Notes: generated by a model from the sequence alone, not told the origin. A DNA stretch of 64,000 bases from Flavobacterium anhuiense (GCF_004151235.1 NZ_JUIV01000002.1:434001-498000); one strand, 5' to 3'; shown: positions 1-8,359, counted from the first letter of the stretch. Translations and numbers: made by a program.

Positions 1-116
1 ACTTTATTAAGTGGAATGTTTTGTGAAAGAACTTTTCCAGTTAATAGTTTTTCGGATTGAGAAAAAGTGAGTTGATAGGTGAAAACAGAAATTGTGGTAA
101 GTAATTTTACTCTCAT
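1..116 (-). CDS. N-terminus of a secreted protein (partial, runs off the left edge)
   Basis: Reading the minus strand from an ATG at 116 gives 38 codons with no stop before the window edge. The first residues (MRVKLLTTISVF) form a signal peptide ending in a typical Bacteroidota S-Q junction (TFSQSEK). The next part, LTGKVLSQNIPLNKV, resembles the start of a carboxypeptidase-like regulatory domain, often found at the N-terminus of TonB receptors and other envelope proteins. The start codon lies in a perfect 13-bp inverted repeat (103-115 with 133-145). Only the N-terminus is visible, so the function cannot be named. The gene is inferred from the signal peptide and the open frame. Confidence 0.55.
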   Translation of the reverse strand, partial: MRVKLLTTISVFTYQLTFSQSEKLLTGKVLSQNIPLNK

Positions 117-145
117 ATAAGGATTAATTAGTTGAGAGTAAAATT
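103..145 (-). promoter_or_regulatory. Inverted repeat enclosing a start codon
   Basis: AATTTTACTCTCA at 103-115 pairs perfectly with TGAGAGTAAAATT at 133-145, with a 17-base loop. In the minus-strand mRNA the AUG of the partial secreted gene sits at the base of the loop and inside one arm. The fold could hide the start codon. No regulator is suggested by the sequence. Confidence 0.4.
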
Positions 146-190
146 ATTAGAATAGTCTTAACGAAAACTTACAGAATCTGTAAATTCTTG

Positions 191-877
191 TTAATAAGCA
201 ATTTTGCTTTTTTGAATGAATTTTTCTAATTCACCATTATTAAACAAAATAGGTCCGTGGCCAAAGCACAATATTTTGGGGTTTAAAGATGCAAGTTTTA
301 AAATTGATTTTCGATTGGTTTCCTTATCAGCGGTAAATAGATGTGGAGGTTCGTGCAATCCGACTTTTGTAGTCAGCAAATTCATATTGGTCATCACATC
401 GCCAACGATCAAAATGCCGTCTTTTTCCCTGAAAAAAGACAAATGACCACTCGAATGTCCTGGAGTTTCAATAACCGTAAATCCTCCAATTTGATCACCT
501 TCTTTTAAGGTTTTAGCAACTGAATGTCCTTTTCCTGCCCAGAAGTTTTTCTGAAATTTTGAAAAAATATGATTCGGATTTGGGTATTCTGTAAATACAT
601 TACCGCTTTCAGCAAACTCTTTTTCAGCGTCACTACATAAAAGCGGAATATTTAGTGTTTCACAGATTATTTTACTGCTCCCCTGATGGTCGGCGTGGGC
701 GTGCGTCAATGCGTGTTTTGTAACGGATTTTTCTTTTATTGATTTTAATATTTTATTAGAAGAAGTTCTAATTCCGGCATCAATTAAAACATCTTCAATC
801 AAGTAACAATTAATTGCATTTCTTGGAAATAAGGAAATTTGGTAAACGTCTTTGGCAATATTCTTCATCTTTTTCAA
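191..877 (-). CDS. MBL-fold metallo-hydrolase
   Basis: A 228-residue metallo-beta-lactamase-fold hydrolase. The zinc motif HAHADH is at residues 59-64, followed by TPGHSSGH, the metal-bridging aspartate in IVGDVM, and a C-terminal histidine in CFGHGP. This order matches small glyoxalase II-like cytosolic hydrolases. No signal peptide is seen. The start could be the first or fourth codon (both Met), with little effect. It lies 52 bases downstream of a Crp-like regulator on the same strand. The substrate cannot be told from sequence. Family call is firm, function is not. Confidence 0.88.
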   Translation of the reverse strand: MKKMKNIAKDVYQISLFPRNAINCYLIEDVLIDAGIRTSSNKILKSIKEKSVTKHALTHAHADHQGSSKIICETLNIPLLCSDAEKEFAESGNVFTEYPNPNHIFSKFQKNFWAGKGHSVAKTLKEGDQIGGFTVIETPGHSSGHLSFFREKDGILIVGDVMTNMNLLTTKVGLHEPPHLFTADKETNRKSILKLASLNPKILCFGHGPILFNNGELEKFIQKSKIAY

Positions 878-929
878 ATTTTATTTTGGCAAAGATTTGA
901 ATTCCGTTTCTCAACTCACTTGATAAATG

Positions 930-1502
930 TTAAGAAATATCCTGACGAATTCTGCTCAATGATTCGGGCGTAATTCCGAGAAAAGAAGCAATGTAAATTA
1001 AAGGTGTTCGCTGGATTATTTTGGCTGGAGCCGATGCTAAAAATGTCAGGTATTTTTCTTTTGCAGGAATCATTTGAAGTTTTAAAACGCGATCGGCCAT
1101 ACAGAGGTAATTCTGTTCAGCAAGAATTCTCCCAACACGTTCCCAATTCGGAATTCCAGAATATAAATATTGCATTTTTTCGAAAGTAATCGAAAGCACT
1201 TCACAGTCTTCAATGCACTGAATATTTTCAAAAGAAACAGACTGATTAATGAAACTGGAATACGAAGCAATAAAACCGTCATCGCAGCTTAAATAAGTGG
1301 TAATTTCTTTTCCGTCTTTTAGATAATAAATACGAGCCAGACCTTCAACAATAAAAAAGATTTTATTGCTGGTTTTTCCCATTTCAGAAAGGAATTCTTT
1401 AGCTTTAAAACTTTCATATTCAAAACAAGAATCAATCATTTCGATTTCATTTTCAGAAAACGAAGCGATTGATTGTATTTGTTTTTGTAATTCAGCATTC
1501 AC
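930..1502 (-). CDS. Crp/Fnr-family transcriptional regulator
   Basis: A 190-residue protein with an N-terminal cyclic-nucleotide-binding-type beta-roll at about residues 20-115 (KIFFIVEGLARIYYLKDGKE is the core). A C-terminal helix-turn-helix contains IASFLGITPESLSRIRQ, typical of Bacteroidota Crp-like regulators. It lacks the cysteine cluster of true Fnr. It starts 3 bases after the upstream HAD gene, so the two are probably co-transcribed. Targets are unknown; such proteins in Flavobacterium often control nearby redox or hydrolase genes, but that is inference. Confidence 0.88.
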   Translation of the reverse strand: MNAELQKQIQSIASFSENEIEMIDSCFEYESFKAKEFLSEMGKTSNKIFFIVEGLARIYYLKDGKEITTYLSCDDGFIASYSSFINQSVSFENIQCIEDCEVLSITFEKMQYLYSGIPNWERVGRILAEQNYLCMADRVLKLQMIPAKEKYLTFLASAPAKIIQRTPLIYIASFLGITPESLSRIRQDIS

Positions 1503-1505
1503 GAT

Positions 1506-2153
1506 TTATAAGATCTCAATTAATTCCGAAGCCTTATTAATAATCACTTTTGCTCCACTAGATTTCAATTCATCTTCGGTTCTGTAGCCCCACGTAACGC
1601 CAACAGGAAACATATTAGCGTTTACTGCCGTTTTCATATCAATATCAGAATCGCCTACAAACAGGATTTCTTCTGGTTTTAAATTCCATTTTTTACTAAT
1701 TTCAATCGCCTCAAACGGATTTGGTTTTTTAAGTTCTTCTGTGCTTAAACCAACCGCAGGATCAAATTGTTTTGGGAATATTTCTGATGCTATTTTCTTC
1801 GTTAATTCATCAGCTTTGTTGGAGAAAACCGCCATTTTGATATTTTGTGAAGTCAGTTTTTCTAGTAGTTCAACAATTCCGTCATACGGTTTTGTTTTCA
1901 GTGTACAGATTTTAGTATATTCTTCAACCATACATTCAAAACAACTTTCAATTTCATCATCAGAACTGTTTGCAGCGGGCAGAGCTTTGCTTACGAGATT
2001 TCGTAAACCGCTTCCGATAAAATATTGGTACGTGTCGTAACTATGTGTAGGATAATTTAGAGCAGTAAGCACTTTATTCATCGCATCTGAAATGTCGTGT
2101 AATGAGTTGACCAAAGTTCCGTCTAAATCAAAAATAATTCCTTTAAATTTCAT
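1506..2153 (-). CDS. HAD-family hydrolase, phosphoglycolate phosphatase-like
   Basis: A 215-residue HAD phosphatase. Motif I FDLDGTLVNS carries the nucleophile and acid/base aspartates at residues 9 and 11. Motif II is VFSNKAD, motif III the lysine in ELKKPNP, and motif IV GDSDIDMKTAVNA. The helical cap between motifs I and II fits subfamily IA, the Gph/PgmB type. It is cytosolic and lies between the flavoprotein (6-base gap) and the Crp-like regulator (3-base gap), an apparent operon. 2-phosphoglycolate is a guess from similarity; the cap gives no certain substrate. Confidence 0.86.
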   Translation of the reverse strand: MKFKGIIFDLDGTLVNSLHDISDAMNKVLTALNYPTHSYDTYQYFIGSGLRNLVSKALPAANSSDDEIESCFECMVEEYTKICTLKTKPYDGIVELLEKLTSQNIKMAVFSNKADELTKKIASEIFPKQFDPAVGLSTEELKKPNPFEAIEISKKWNLKPEEILFVGDSDIDMKTAVNANMFPVGVTWGYRTEDELKSSGAKVIINKASELIEIL

Positions 2154-2159
2154 TTTCTA

Positions 2160-3368
2160 TTAAATATTTTGTGCCAGAATAAACCCGCTTGTCCAGGCAT
2201 TCTGAAAATTAAATCCGCCGGTAATAGCGTCTATGTTTACAATTTCCCCAGCAAAATAAAGGTTTTCGTGAATTTTGCTTTCCATGGTTTTAAAATTGAT
2301 TTCTTTTAAATCGATTCCGCCAGCGGTTACAAATTCTTCTTTAAAAGTACTTTTTCCGTTGACTTTAAATTCGGCTTTTGTTAATTGTGAAGTCAGATTC
2401 TGCAACTGGTTTTTAGATAAATCTGCCCATTTTGTTTCAGAATCAATTCCCGAAGCCAAAACCAAACTTTCCCACAAACGATTTGGAAAGTCAAAAGGCG
2501 ATTTTTTAGAAATGGCTTTTTTAGCGTGTTCCTGTTTTAAATCTTTTAGGATTTTTTCGGCATCTTCAAAATCAACATCATTTAACCAGTTTACAAAAAT
2601 GGTAAACTGATAATTTTTGTCATGCAAAATGCGTGCGCCCCAAGCCGAAAGTTTCAGGATTGCCGGGCCGCTCATTCCCCAATGTGTGATTAATAAAGGT
2701 CCTGTAGATTCCAGTTTTGTATCTTTTACATTTACGGTAACTTGTGCTGCAACTCCTGGTAATTCTTTAATTCGGGAATCTTTGATGTTGAAAGTAAATA
2801 GGGAAGGTACAGGACTTACAATTGCATGTCCCTGTTCTTGTAGCATTTCCCAGATTTTAGGGTTGCTTCCTGTTGCCATTACTAATTTTTCGGTTGCAAA
2901 ATTATCACTTTGTGTGTCAATTTTCCAGTGATTTTCTTTTTTGAAAATAGATTGTACACTTTGCCCCGTAAGTACTTTTATGCCTAATTTTTCTGTTGCT
3001 TTAAGGAAACAGTCAATAATAGTTTGAGACGAATTGGAAACTGGAAACATTCTTCCGTCTTCTTCAATTTTTAATTCAACGCCGTGTTTTTCAAACCATT
3101 CGATAGTATCACCAGAACAAAATTGATGAAACGGCCCTCGAAGTTCTTTTTCTCCACGCGGATAAAATTTTACTAATTCGTTAGGTTCAAAACAAGCATG
3201 CGTAACGTTGCATCGTCCGCCTCCAGAAACACGAACTTTAGAAAGCACTTCTTTTCCTCTTTCTAAAATGGCGATTTTCAGTTTCGGATTTTTCTCTGCA
3301 ATATTAATTGCGGTAAAAAAACCGGCTGCGCCTCCGCCAACGATTATGATGTCGAAATTTTTGATCAT
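2160..3368 (-). CDS. NAD(P)/FAD-dependent oxidoreductase, HI0933/BaiN-like
   Basis: A 402-residue flavoprotein. The FAD Rossmann motif GGGAAGFFTAINIAE is at the N-terminus, the second signature (VRVSGGGRCNVTHA) near residue 50, and a closing FAD motif (YFAGEIVNIDAITGGFNFQ) near residue 375. This is the pattern of the HI0933/YhiN/BaiN family, whose role in most bacteria is unknown. Length is normal for the family. It heads a minus-strand run with the HAD phosphatase and Crp-like regulator. Upstream of the start is a palindromic repeat stretch with no clear promoter. Confidence 0.9.
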   Translation of the reverse strand: MIKNFDIIIVGGGAAGFFTAINIAEKNPKLKIAILERGKEVLSKVRVSGGGRCNVTHACFEPNELVKFYPRGEKELRGPFHQFCSGDTIEWFEKHGVELKIEEDGRMFPVSNSSQTIIDCFLKATEKLGIKVLTGQSVQSIFKKENHWKIDTQSDNFATEKLVMATGSNPKIWEMLQEQGHAIVSPVPSLFTFNIKDSRIKELPGVAAQVTVNVKDTKLESTGPLLITHWGMSGPAILKLSAWGARILHDKNYQFTIFVNWLNDVDFEDAEKILKDLKQEHAKKAISKKSPFDFPNRLWESLVLASGIDSETKWADLSKNQLQNLTSQLTKAEFKVNGKSTFKEEFVTAGGIDLKEINFKTMESKIHENLYFAGEIVNIDAITGGFNFQNAWTSGFILAQNI

Positions 3369-3435
3369 ATTTTTTTTGGGTTGCCACGAATTACACGAAT
3401 TGGCACTAATTTTTTTAGCTAGATTTTTTCTTTAA

Positions 3436-3505
3436 CCACAAATTGCACAAATTTTCGCAAATTAATTATTGCGTTTAAATTTGTGAAAATTTGTGCAATT
3501 TGTGG
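3436..3505. repeat. Intergenic palindromic repeat, CCACAAATT type
   Basis: A 28-base arm at 3436-3463 pairs with 3478-3505 with one mismatch, around a 14-base loop. The arms start with CCACAAATTGCACAAATTTT. Further partial copies of the motif lie at 3380-3410 (CCACGAATTACACGAATT). Similar arms occur at 4320-4400 and 6185-6259, so this is a dispersed family. It lies between two minus-strand genes and has no coding potential. Confidence 0.75.
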
Positions 3506-3540
3506 CAAAAAAACTTTTTATCTGTGGCTATTTTTAAACT

Positions 3541-4215
3541 TTATATTTTGTCTGGATTATCAGAGATAATTCCGTTGACTTTATAACTTTTTACTTTTTG
3601 AATGTCTTCTTCGGAGTTTACTGTCCAAGGTAAAACCAGAAATCCTTTTTCCTTAATTTGATGAACATTTTCTTCATTCAATAAATGAAAATCAGGATGA
3701 ATGGCTTTAGCTTTTATTTTTTCGGCGAAAGCCAGAGCAGTATCTATATTTTCTTCTGTTAAAACACCAATCGGAATATTTGAATTTAGTTTTGCTGTTT
3801 CCTCTAACATATTCCAATCAAAACTTGAAATGATGAAATTCTCGTATTTCCAGCCTTTTTCAATGTATTCCTCAATTAGCGCAACAACTTTTGGAGCAGT
3901 TTCTAAACCTTTTAATTCGATATTGATTAAACATTTTTTGTCAACCAAATCGAAAACTTCATTTAGCGTTGGAATTTGATATTTTCCATCAATCAAAAAT
4001 GATTTTAATTCTGCTAAAGTAAAATCATTTACAAGACCTTTTCCGTTGGCTGTTCTGTCGATGGTTTCGTCGTGAATTACGATTATATGTTCGTCGGCAC
4101 TCAAATGAACATCGAGTTCAATTCCGTCTGAATTTAGGTCTAAGGCTTTTTGGAAAGCTTGTAAAGTATTTTCAGGTTCGTAGGCTTTGGCGCCACGATG
4201 TGCAATTTTGAGCAT
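3541..4215 (-). CDS. Glycerophosphodiester phosphodiesterase
   Basis: Hydrolyses glycerophosphodiesters to glycerol-3-phosphate and an alcohol. The protein begins MLKIAHRGAKAYEPENT, carrying the catalytic His-Arg pair, followed by the metal-binding GIELDVH and the second catalytic histidine in IVIHDETIDRT. With this start it has 224 residues, close to cytosolic UgpQ-type enzymes, and no signal peptide. A longer frame opens at 4266, but its extra 17 residues are coded by the CGCAAAG-type intergenic repeat and precede the conserved N-terminus, so ATG 4215 is preferred. It is flanked by palindromic repeats on both sides. Confidence 0.9.
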   Translation of the reverse strand: MLKIAHRGAKAYEPENTLQAFQKALDLNSDGIELDVHLSADEHIIVIHDETIDRTANGKGLVNDFTLAELKSFLIDGKYQIPTLNEVFDLVDKKCLINIELKGLETAPKVVALIEEYIEKGWKYENFIISSFDWNMLEETAKLNSNIPIGVLTEENIDTALAFAEKIKAKAIHPDFHLLNEENVHQIKEKGFLVLPWTVNSEEDIQKVKSYKVNGIISDNPDKI

Positions 4216-4227
4216 CTGTTGTTTGTT

Positions 4228-4470
4228 TAACCGCAAAGGTCGCAAAGTTTTATGCAAAGGGCACAAGGATTATAAAAAAAGTTAGCCACAGATTATTAAG
4301 ATTAAAATGATTTTTTTCCTTCGCCACGAATTTCACCAATTTTCACCAATTTAGATATGATAAATTAATTCGTGAAAATTCGTGTAATTCGCGTCTAAAA
4401 AATCTGTGTTAATCTTAATAATCTGTGGCCAAAAAACTTTGCGAATCTTCGTGGAAATTTTCGTGTTTCT
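4228..4470. repeat. Nested intergenic palindromes
   Basis: A perfect 20-bp inverted repeat (4285-4304, with 4410-4429; arm GCCACAGATTATTAAGATTA) encloses a second palindrome made of CGCCACGAATTTCACC-like and AATTCGTGAAAATTCGTG-like arms at about 4321-4395. CGCAAAG-type units flank it at 4228-4262 and 4435-4465. This looks like insertion of one repeat unit inside another. No open frame here is credible. Confidence 0.75.
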
Positions 4471-4484
4471 TTGTTGAAAAACCT

Positions 4485-6146
4485 TTAAATCTTTTCTAGT
4501 AAAACAATGTCAAAATCATTATCAATAATTACTTTTCCATCAATAACTTCAACTTCTTGATTTGAATAAGTGTCTTTAAGTTTTGTTCCGTTTGGGAAAA
4601 TATCACCAACAGGAAGTTCTTTTCTGCCTTTTGGTAAATCTAATCCCATAACTACTTTATCTGTAAAAGAACCTTGAGTAAAAGTTCTTGAAAAAGTATA
4701 AGGATACGGATTAATCAGTTTATGAACGCCTGCTCCAACGGCAGGATGGTTTCTTCTGAATTGACCTAATTTCTGCCAATGCAAAAGTGTTTTCTGCGTT
4801 TCAGGATTGTTTTGAATATCATCCCAATTCATATTTGAACGCAAAGTGGCATCGCCCTGAGTTCCCTCAACAACTAAAGATCTAGCCGATTCATCTCCAT
4901 AATAAACCTGAGACATTCCCGGAGAAAGAAATAGTTTATTGGCTGTTTCAATGCTTTTTGTTCGATTGGCATCGAAAGGCTGGCCGTCGTCATGTGAAGA
5001 CATATAGTTGAGAACAGAATATCCTTTTAAGTCATTATTTAAATGATTGGAATATTTAGAAAATAAACCTTCGTAATCGTTTTGCGTAGCATTCCATTTA
5101 AATTCAAAATTGATCATGCTGTTGAAACCGTTTTGGAAATAATTTACTTTTCGATCTCCAAAATCATAATCTTGACCACCGCTGATTCCGTAACCGTAAA
5201 CTTCGGCAATCGTGTAAAAAGGATTTTGATCTAAAACCTGTAAAGGATGATGTTTTTTCCAAGTTTCGAATGCATAGTCGCATTCTTTTTTGAAGTCGGC
5301 CCAAACATTTTCATCGGTGTGTTTTACCGTATCTCCTCTGTAACCGTCAATTCCGAATTCTAGAATATAATCGGTAAGCCATTTTATGATGTAATATTTA
5401 GGCGTTTTCGGATAATTTGTTCTTTTGAAAAATTCATCCAATGACGCTATTTCTTTTTCATAACGACCTTCTTTTTTCCATTTTTCGATTAAAAAAGGAG
5501 GGAGTTGGACTTCTTGTGTGCTTTCAGTTCTAACATCTGGAAGATTATCAACTAAAGTACACATCGTTGTATTTTCAAATGATTTGTAATCGCAGACAAC
5601 GCCAGTTCTTACCCAGTCAGAAGGCCAAACAGGATCTTCTGGAGTTACAGGCCCTGTATGATTGATAACTCCGTCAAGAATTATTCTGATGCCTTTTTCA
5701 TGCGCTTTTTTTACCAAATTGGCTAAATCTTCTTTAGTGCCGAAATTTGGATCTAAAGCCGTCCAGTCTTTTGCCCAATAACCGTGGAAACCATAACTCA
5801 ATCCAGTTCCTTCGTCAACTCCATCGTGAATCTGTTCTACAATCGGCGTAAGCCAAATGGCATTGATTCCTAGTTTTTCAAAATATCCTGATTCGATTTT
5901 TTTAGTGATTCCGATAATGTCACCGCCTTCAAATCCGCGTAGTTTTCCGGGAGTTTTGGTTCGGTTAAAGTTGACATCGTTGGAAGTATCTCCGTTGTAA
6001 AAACGATCTGTAAGTAAAAAATAAACATTTGCTCCTTCCCAAACGAAAGGTGTTTTTGAAGTATTATTCATTGTAACTGATTTTGAGCCAGAACAACTCA
6101 TTGTTAAGTATACTAAAGATAAAAAAAGGAAAGTGTATTTTTTCAT
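4485..6146 (-). CDS. GH13 alpha-amylase, lipoprotein
   Basis: A 553-residue alpha-glucan hydrolase. The N-terminus is a lipoprotein signal with the lipobox cysteine at residue 18 (LTMSC). The GH13 barrel follows: DGVINHTG, the nucleophile Asp272 in GIDGYRGDTVKH, the acid/base Glu315 in IAEVYGYG, and Asp387 in YMSSHDDGQ. All catalytic residues are present. Residues after the Cys are SGSKS with no acidic cluster, so a periplasm-facing anchor seems more likely than surface export. It is last in the maltodextrin operon, separated from the preceding GH13 gene by a repeat-rich 214-base gap. A TAAATTTG box at 6153-6160 might give it its own promoter, but no -33 box is seen. Confidence 0.93.
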   Translation of the reverse strand: MKKYTFLFLSLVYLTMSCSGSKSVTMNNTSKTPFVWEGANVYFLLTDRFYNGDTSNDVNFNRTKTPGKLRGFEGGDIIGITKKIESGYFEKLGINAIWLTPIVEQIHDGVDEGTGLSYGFHGYWAKDWTALDPNFGTKEDLANLVKKAHEKGIRIILDGVINHTGPVTPEDPVWPSDWVRTGVVCDYKSFENTTMCTLVDNLPDVRTESTQEVQLPPFLIEKWKKEGRYEKEIASLDEFFKRTNYPKTPKYYIIKWLTDYILEFGIDGYRGDTVKHTDENVWADFKKECDYAFETWKKHHPLQVLDQNPFYTIAEVYGYGISGGQDYDFGDRKVNYFQNGFNSMINFEFKWNATQNDYEGLFSKYSNHLNNDLKGYSVLNYMSSHDDGQPFDANRTKSIETANKLFLSPGMSQVYYGDESARSLVVEGTQGDATLRSNMNWDDIQNNPETQKTLLHWQKLGQFRRNHPAVGAGVHKLINPYPYTFSRTFTQGSFTDKVVMGLDLPKGRKELPVGDIFPNGTKLKDTYSNQEVEVIDGKVIIDNDFDIVLLEKI

Positions 6147-6184
6147 TTATTTCAAATTTAACGAAGATTTATAATAAAAAAGTT

Positions 6185-6360
6185 CCGCCACGAATTCACG
6201 AATTTCACAAATTTAAATATGGATAATTAATTCGTGGAAATTTGTGAAATTCGTGGCGGATAAACTTTGCGGAGACGCACCGCTGTGCGCCTCTACGCTA
6301 TATATTGTGGCAAAAGCATTGCGAACTTTGCGCTTGTCTTTGCGAACTTTGCGGTTAGGT
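6185..6360. repeat. Composite intergenic repeat
   Basis: Three repeat types sit side by side. First, CCGCCACGAATT at 6185-6196 pairs with 6248-6259, with further matching inside. Second, a short hairpin GAGACGCAC (6272-6280) pairs with GTGCGCCTC (6285-6293). Third, GCGAACTTTGCG-type units run at 6318-6358. The same families appear separately elsewhere in the window. The block separates the two GH13 genes. Confidence 0.7.
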
Positions 6361-8223
6361 CTATTCCAATTCTAAAACCAGTGCCGATTTTGGTTCCAAT
6401 GTAATTTCAGAAGCTAAATCGAATGTTTTTCCTGTAATAACATCTTTTCCTGATTTAAAGTTTTTAATGTTTTCTTTGAAACGAGCTGTTTTTACAACCT
6501 GTTCTTTTGCATTGTTATTGAAAACTACCATTACGGTTTTGGCATCTGTATATCTGAAATAAACATAAGTGTTGTTCTCCGGAATATAATGCGTCATTTT
6601 CCCGAAATGAACTGCTTCGTTTGATTTTCTCCAGTTGAATAATTTCGAAGAGAAATCAAAGAAAGCTGCTTGTTCTGCGGTTCTTCCTGCTGCCGTGAAA
6701 GCATTGTTTTTATCGCCAGCCCATCCGCCTGGGAAATCCTGACGAATATCGGCATCTCCACCTTTTCCTTTATCACCGCCCATTCCGATTTCTGAACCGT
6801 AATAAATCTGCGGAATTCCGCGAACGGTTGCCAATAAAGTCATAGCCAGTTTGTATTTTGGCAAATCATATTTGAATTTTTCGTTCATACGATCTGTATC
6901 ATGATTTTCAGCAAAAACTAAGATATTATTGGTATTTGTATATAAAAAATCCATTGCAAAATTGTTATAGAATTTAATCAATCCGCTGTCCCAGTTTGGC
7001 TCATCTTCACTGAAGGCAGAGGTGATTTGGCTTTGAAGCGTAAAATCCATAACACTTGGAAGGTTTGAATTGTAGTTTTCAATTGCTCCAATTTTACTGT
7101 CTTTCTGCCAAAAAGCTAAATTCGCTTGATTGTGCATCCAGATTTCACCCACAATATTAAAGTTTGGGTATTCATCTGTAATCGATTTTGCCCAATTTGC
7201 CATCGCAGTTTTATCTGAATAATTATAAGTGTCTACTCGGAATCCATCAAGATTTGCAAATTCAATCCACCAAATAGCATTTTGAGTCAAGTATTTTGCA
7301 ACTAACGGATTTCTAAGATTTAAATCCGGCATTGAAGGAACGAACCATCCATCAATACAAACTTCCTGATCGATTTTTGAAGCATGAATATCGGTTATTA
7401 CTTCACGTCTGTGGTGCGTTTGTGTATAATTCTCAAATTGATTAAGCCACGATTTTGTTGGCAAATCTTTCACCATCCAATGCGTAATTCCCCAGTGATT
7501 GGTTACATAATCCATAACCAGTTTCATGTTCTTTTTGTGCATTTCTGCCGATAAACGAGCGTAATCGTCATTGGTTCCGTAACGTGGATCTATTTTATAA
7601 ACATCCGATTGCCCGTAAGTGTGATACGAATGCTGTTTGTCGTTGTCTTCGCATAAAGGCGTGCTCCAAATTGTTGTTGCACCAAGAGAAGAAATATAAT
7701 CTAAGTTTTTGATGATTCCTTCGATATCACCACCGTGGCGTCCGCTTGGATCTTGACGGTTTGCCTTTTCAGTTAATGAAGCATCGCTATCATTTTTAGT
7801 ATTTCCGTTAGCAAAACGATCTGGCATGATTAGGTAAATCAAATCCGATGCATCATAACTTTTTCTGTCGGCAGAATTGGCTCTTCTTTCTTTCAGAACA
7901 TATTTTTGTTTAAAGGCAACTTTATTATTGTTTTTGAAAGAGAAAACCAGTTCAGAAGCTTTTACATCTTTTGTATCGATGGTTACGAAAAGATAATTTG
8001 GGTTTTCTGTTTTCTCAACGTTTTTAATCACAACATTATTAGAAACTGAAGCTTCGTATTGTGCAATGTTTTTTCCGTAGAACATAATCTGCAGTTCCGA
8101 ATTTTTCATTCCTGCGTACCAGAATGGTGGTTCTACTTTTTGGATTTGCGCTTTCGCGGAAGTGGAAAACAATAAGACCAATAGAACTAATTTATAGATA
8201 AATGATGTTTTTGGGTTTTTCAT
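6361..8223 (-). CDS. GH13 cyclomaltodextrinase/neopullulanase-like (SusA-like)
   Basis: A 620-residue secreted GH13 enzyme. A cleavable signal peptide ends in SAKAQ (about residue 25). Residues about 27-115 form an N-terminal beta-sandwich typical of neopullulanases and cyclomaltodextrinases. The catalytic barrel follows, with MDYVTNHW, nucleophile Asp331 in LDGFRVDTYNYS, Glu360 in IVGEIWMH, and Asp442 in FAENHDTDRMN. It most likely works in the periplasm on maltooligosaccharides brought in by SusC, like SusA of Bacteroides thetaiotaomicron. It lies downstream of the GH97 gene, with a hairpin terminator (8324-8359) and a palindromic repeat between them. Confidence 0.93.
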   Translation of the reverse strand: MKNPKTSFIYKLVLLVLLFSTSAKAQIQKVEPPFWYAGMKNSELQIMFYGKNIAQYEASVSNNVVIKNVEKTENPNYLFVTIDTKDVKASELVFSFKNNNKVAFKQKYVLKERRANSADRKSYDASDLIYLIMPDRFANGNTKNDSDASLTEKANRQDPSGRHGGDIEGIIKNLDYISSLGATTIWSTPLCEDNDKQHSYHTYGQSDVYKIDPRYGTNDDYARLSAEMHKKNMKLVMDYVTNHWGITHWMVKDLPTKSWLNQFENYTQTHHRREVITDIHASKIDQEVCIDGWFVPSMPDLNLRNPLVAKYLTQNAIWWIEFANLDGFRVDTYNYSDKTAMANWAKSITDEYPNFNIVGEIWMHNQANLAFWQKDSKIGAIENYNSNLPSVMDFTLQSQITSAFSEDEPNWDSGLIKFYNNFAMDFLYTNTNNILVFAENHDTDRMNEKFKYDLPKYKLAMTLLATVRGIPQIYYGSEIGMGGDKGKGGDADIRQDFPGGWAGDKNNAFTAAGRTAEQAAFFDFSSKLFNWRKSNEAVHFGKMTHYIPENNTYVYFRYTDAKTVMVVFNNNAKEQVVKTARFKENIKNFKSGKDVITGKTFDLASEITLEPKSALVLELE

Positions 8224-8247
8224 AGTAATAAGAAATTATTCTTCATT

Positions 8248-8303
8248 GTCAGTTCGAGCGGAGTCGAGAACCTTTGCAGCATCTCGACTCCGCTCGATGT
8301 GAC
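8248..8303. repeat. Palindromic repeat with TCGAGCGGAGTCGAGA arms
   Basis: A 22-base arm at 8248-8269 pairs with 8282-8303 with about three mismatches; the core TCGAGCGGAGTCGAGA matches exactly. Repeats with this core are common between genes in flavobacterial genomes, from memory. Its GC content is well above the surrounding DNA. It lies between the GH97 terminator and the SusA-like gene. Confidence 0.75.
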
Positions 8304-8323
8304 AAAAAGATGTTGATTAAAAA

Positions 8324-8359
8324 AAAGACAAGTAATCTTGGGGGTAATTACTTGTCTTT
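8324..8359 (-). terminator. Hairpin terminator after GH97
   Basis: AAAGACAAGTAAT (8324-8336) pairs with ATTACTTGTCTTT (8347-8359) around a 10-base loop, with a T run beyond on the minus strand. It sits 5 bases past the GH97 stop and may reduce transcription into the two GH13 genes downstream. Confidence 0.75.

Noticed and set aside
2275..2931. Two antisense open frames (111 and 104 codons) in the flavoprotein gene
   Set aside because: Shadows of a well-supported HI0933-type coding sequence.
3361..6360. Insertion sequences in the repeat-rich gaps
   Set aside because: No transposase frame is present in any gap; the elements are non-coding palindromes.
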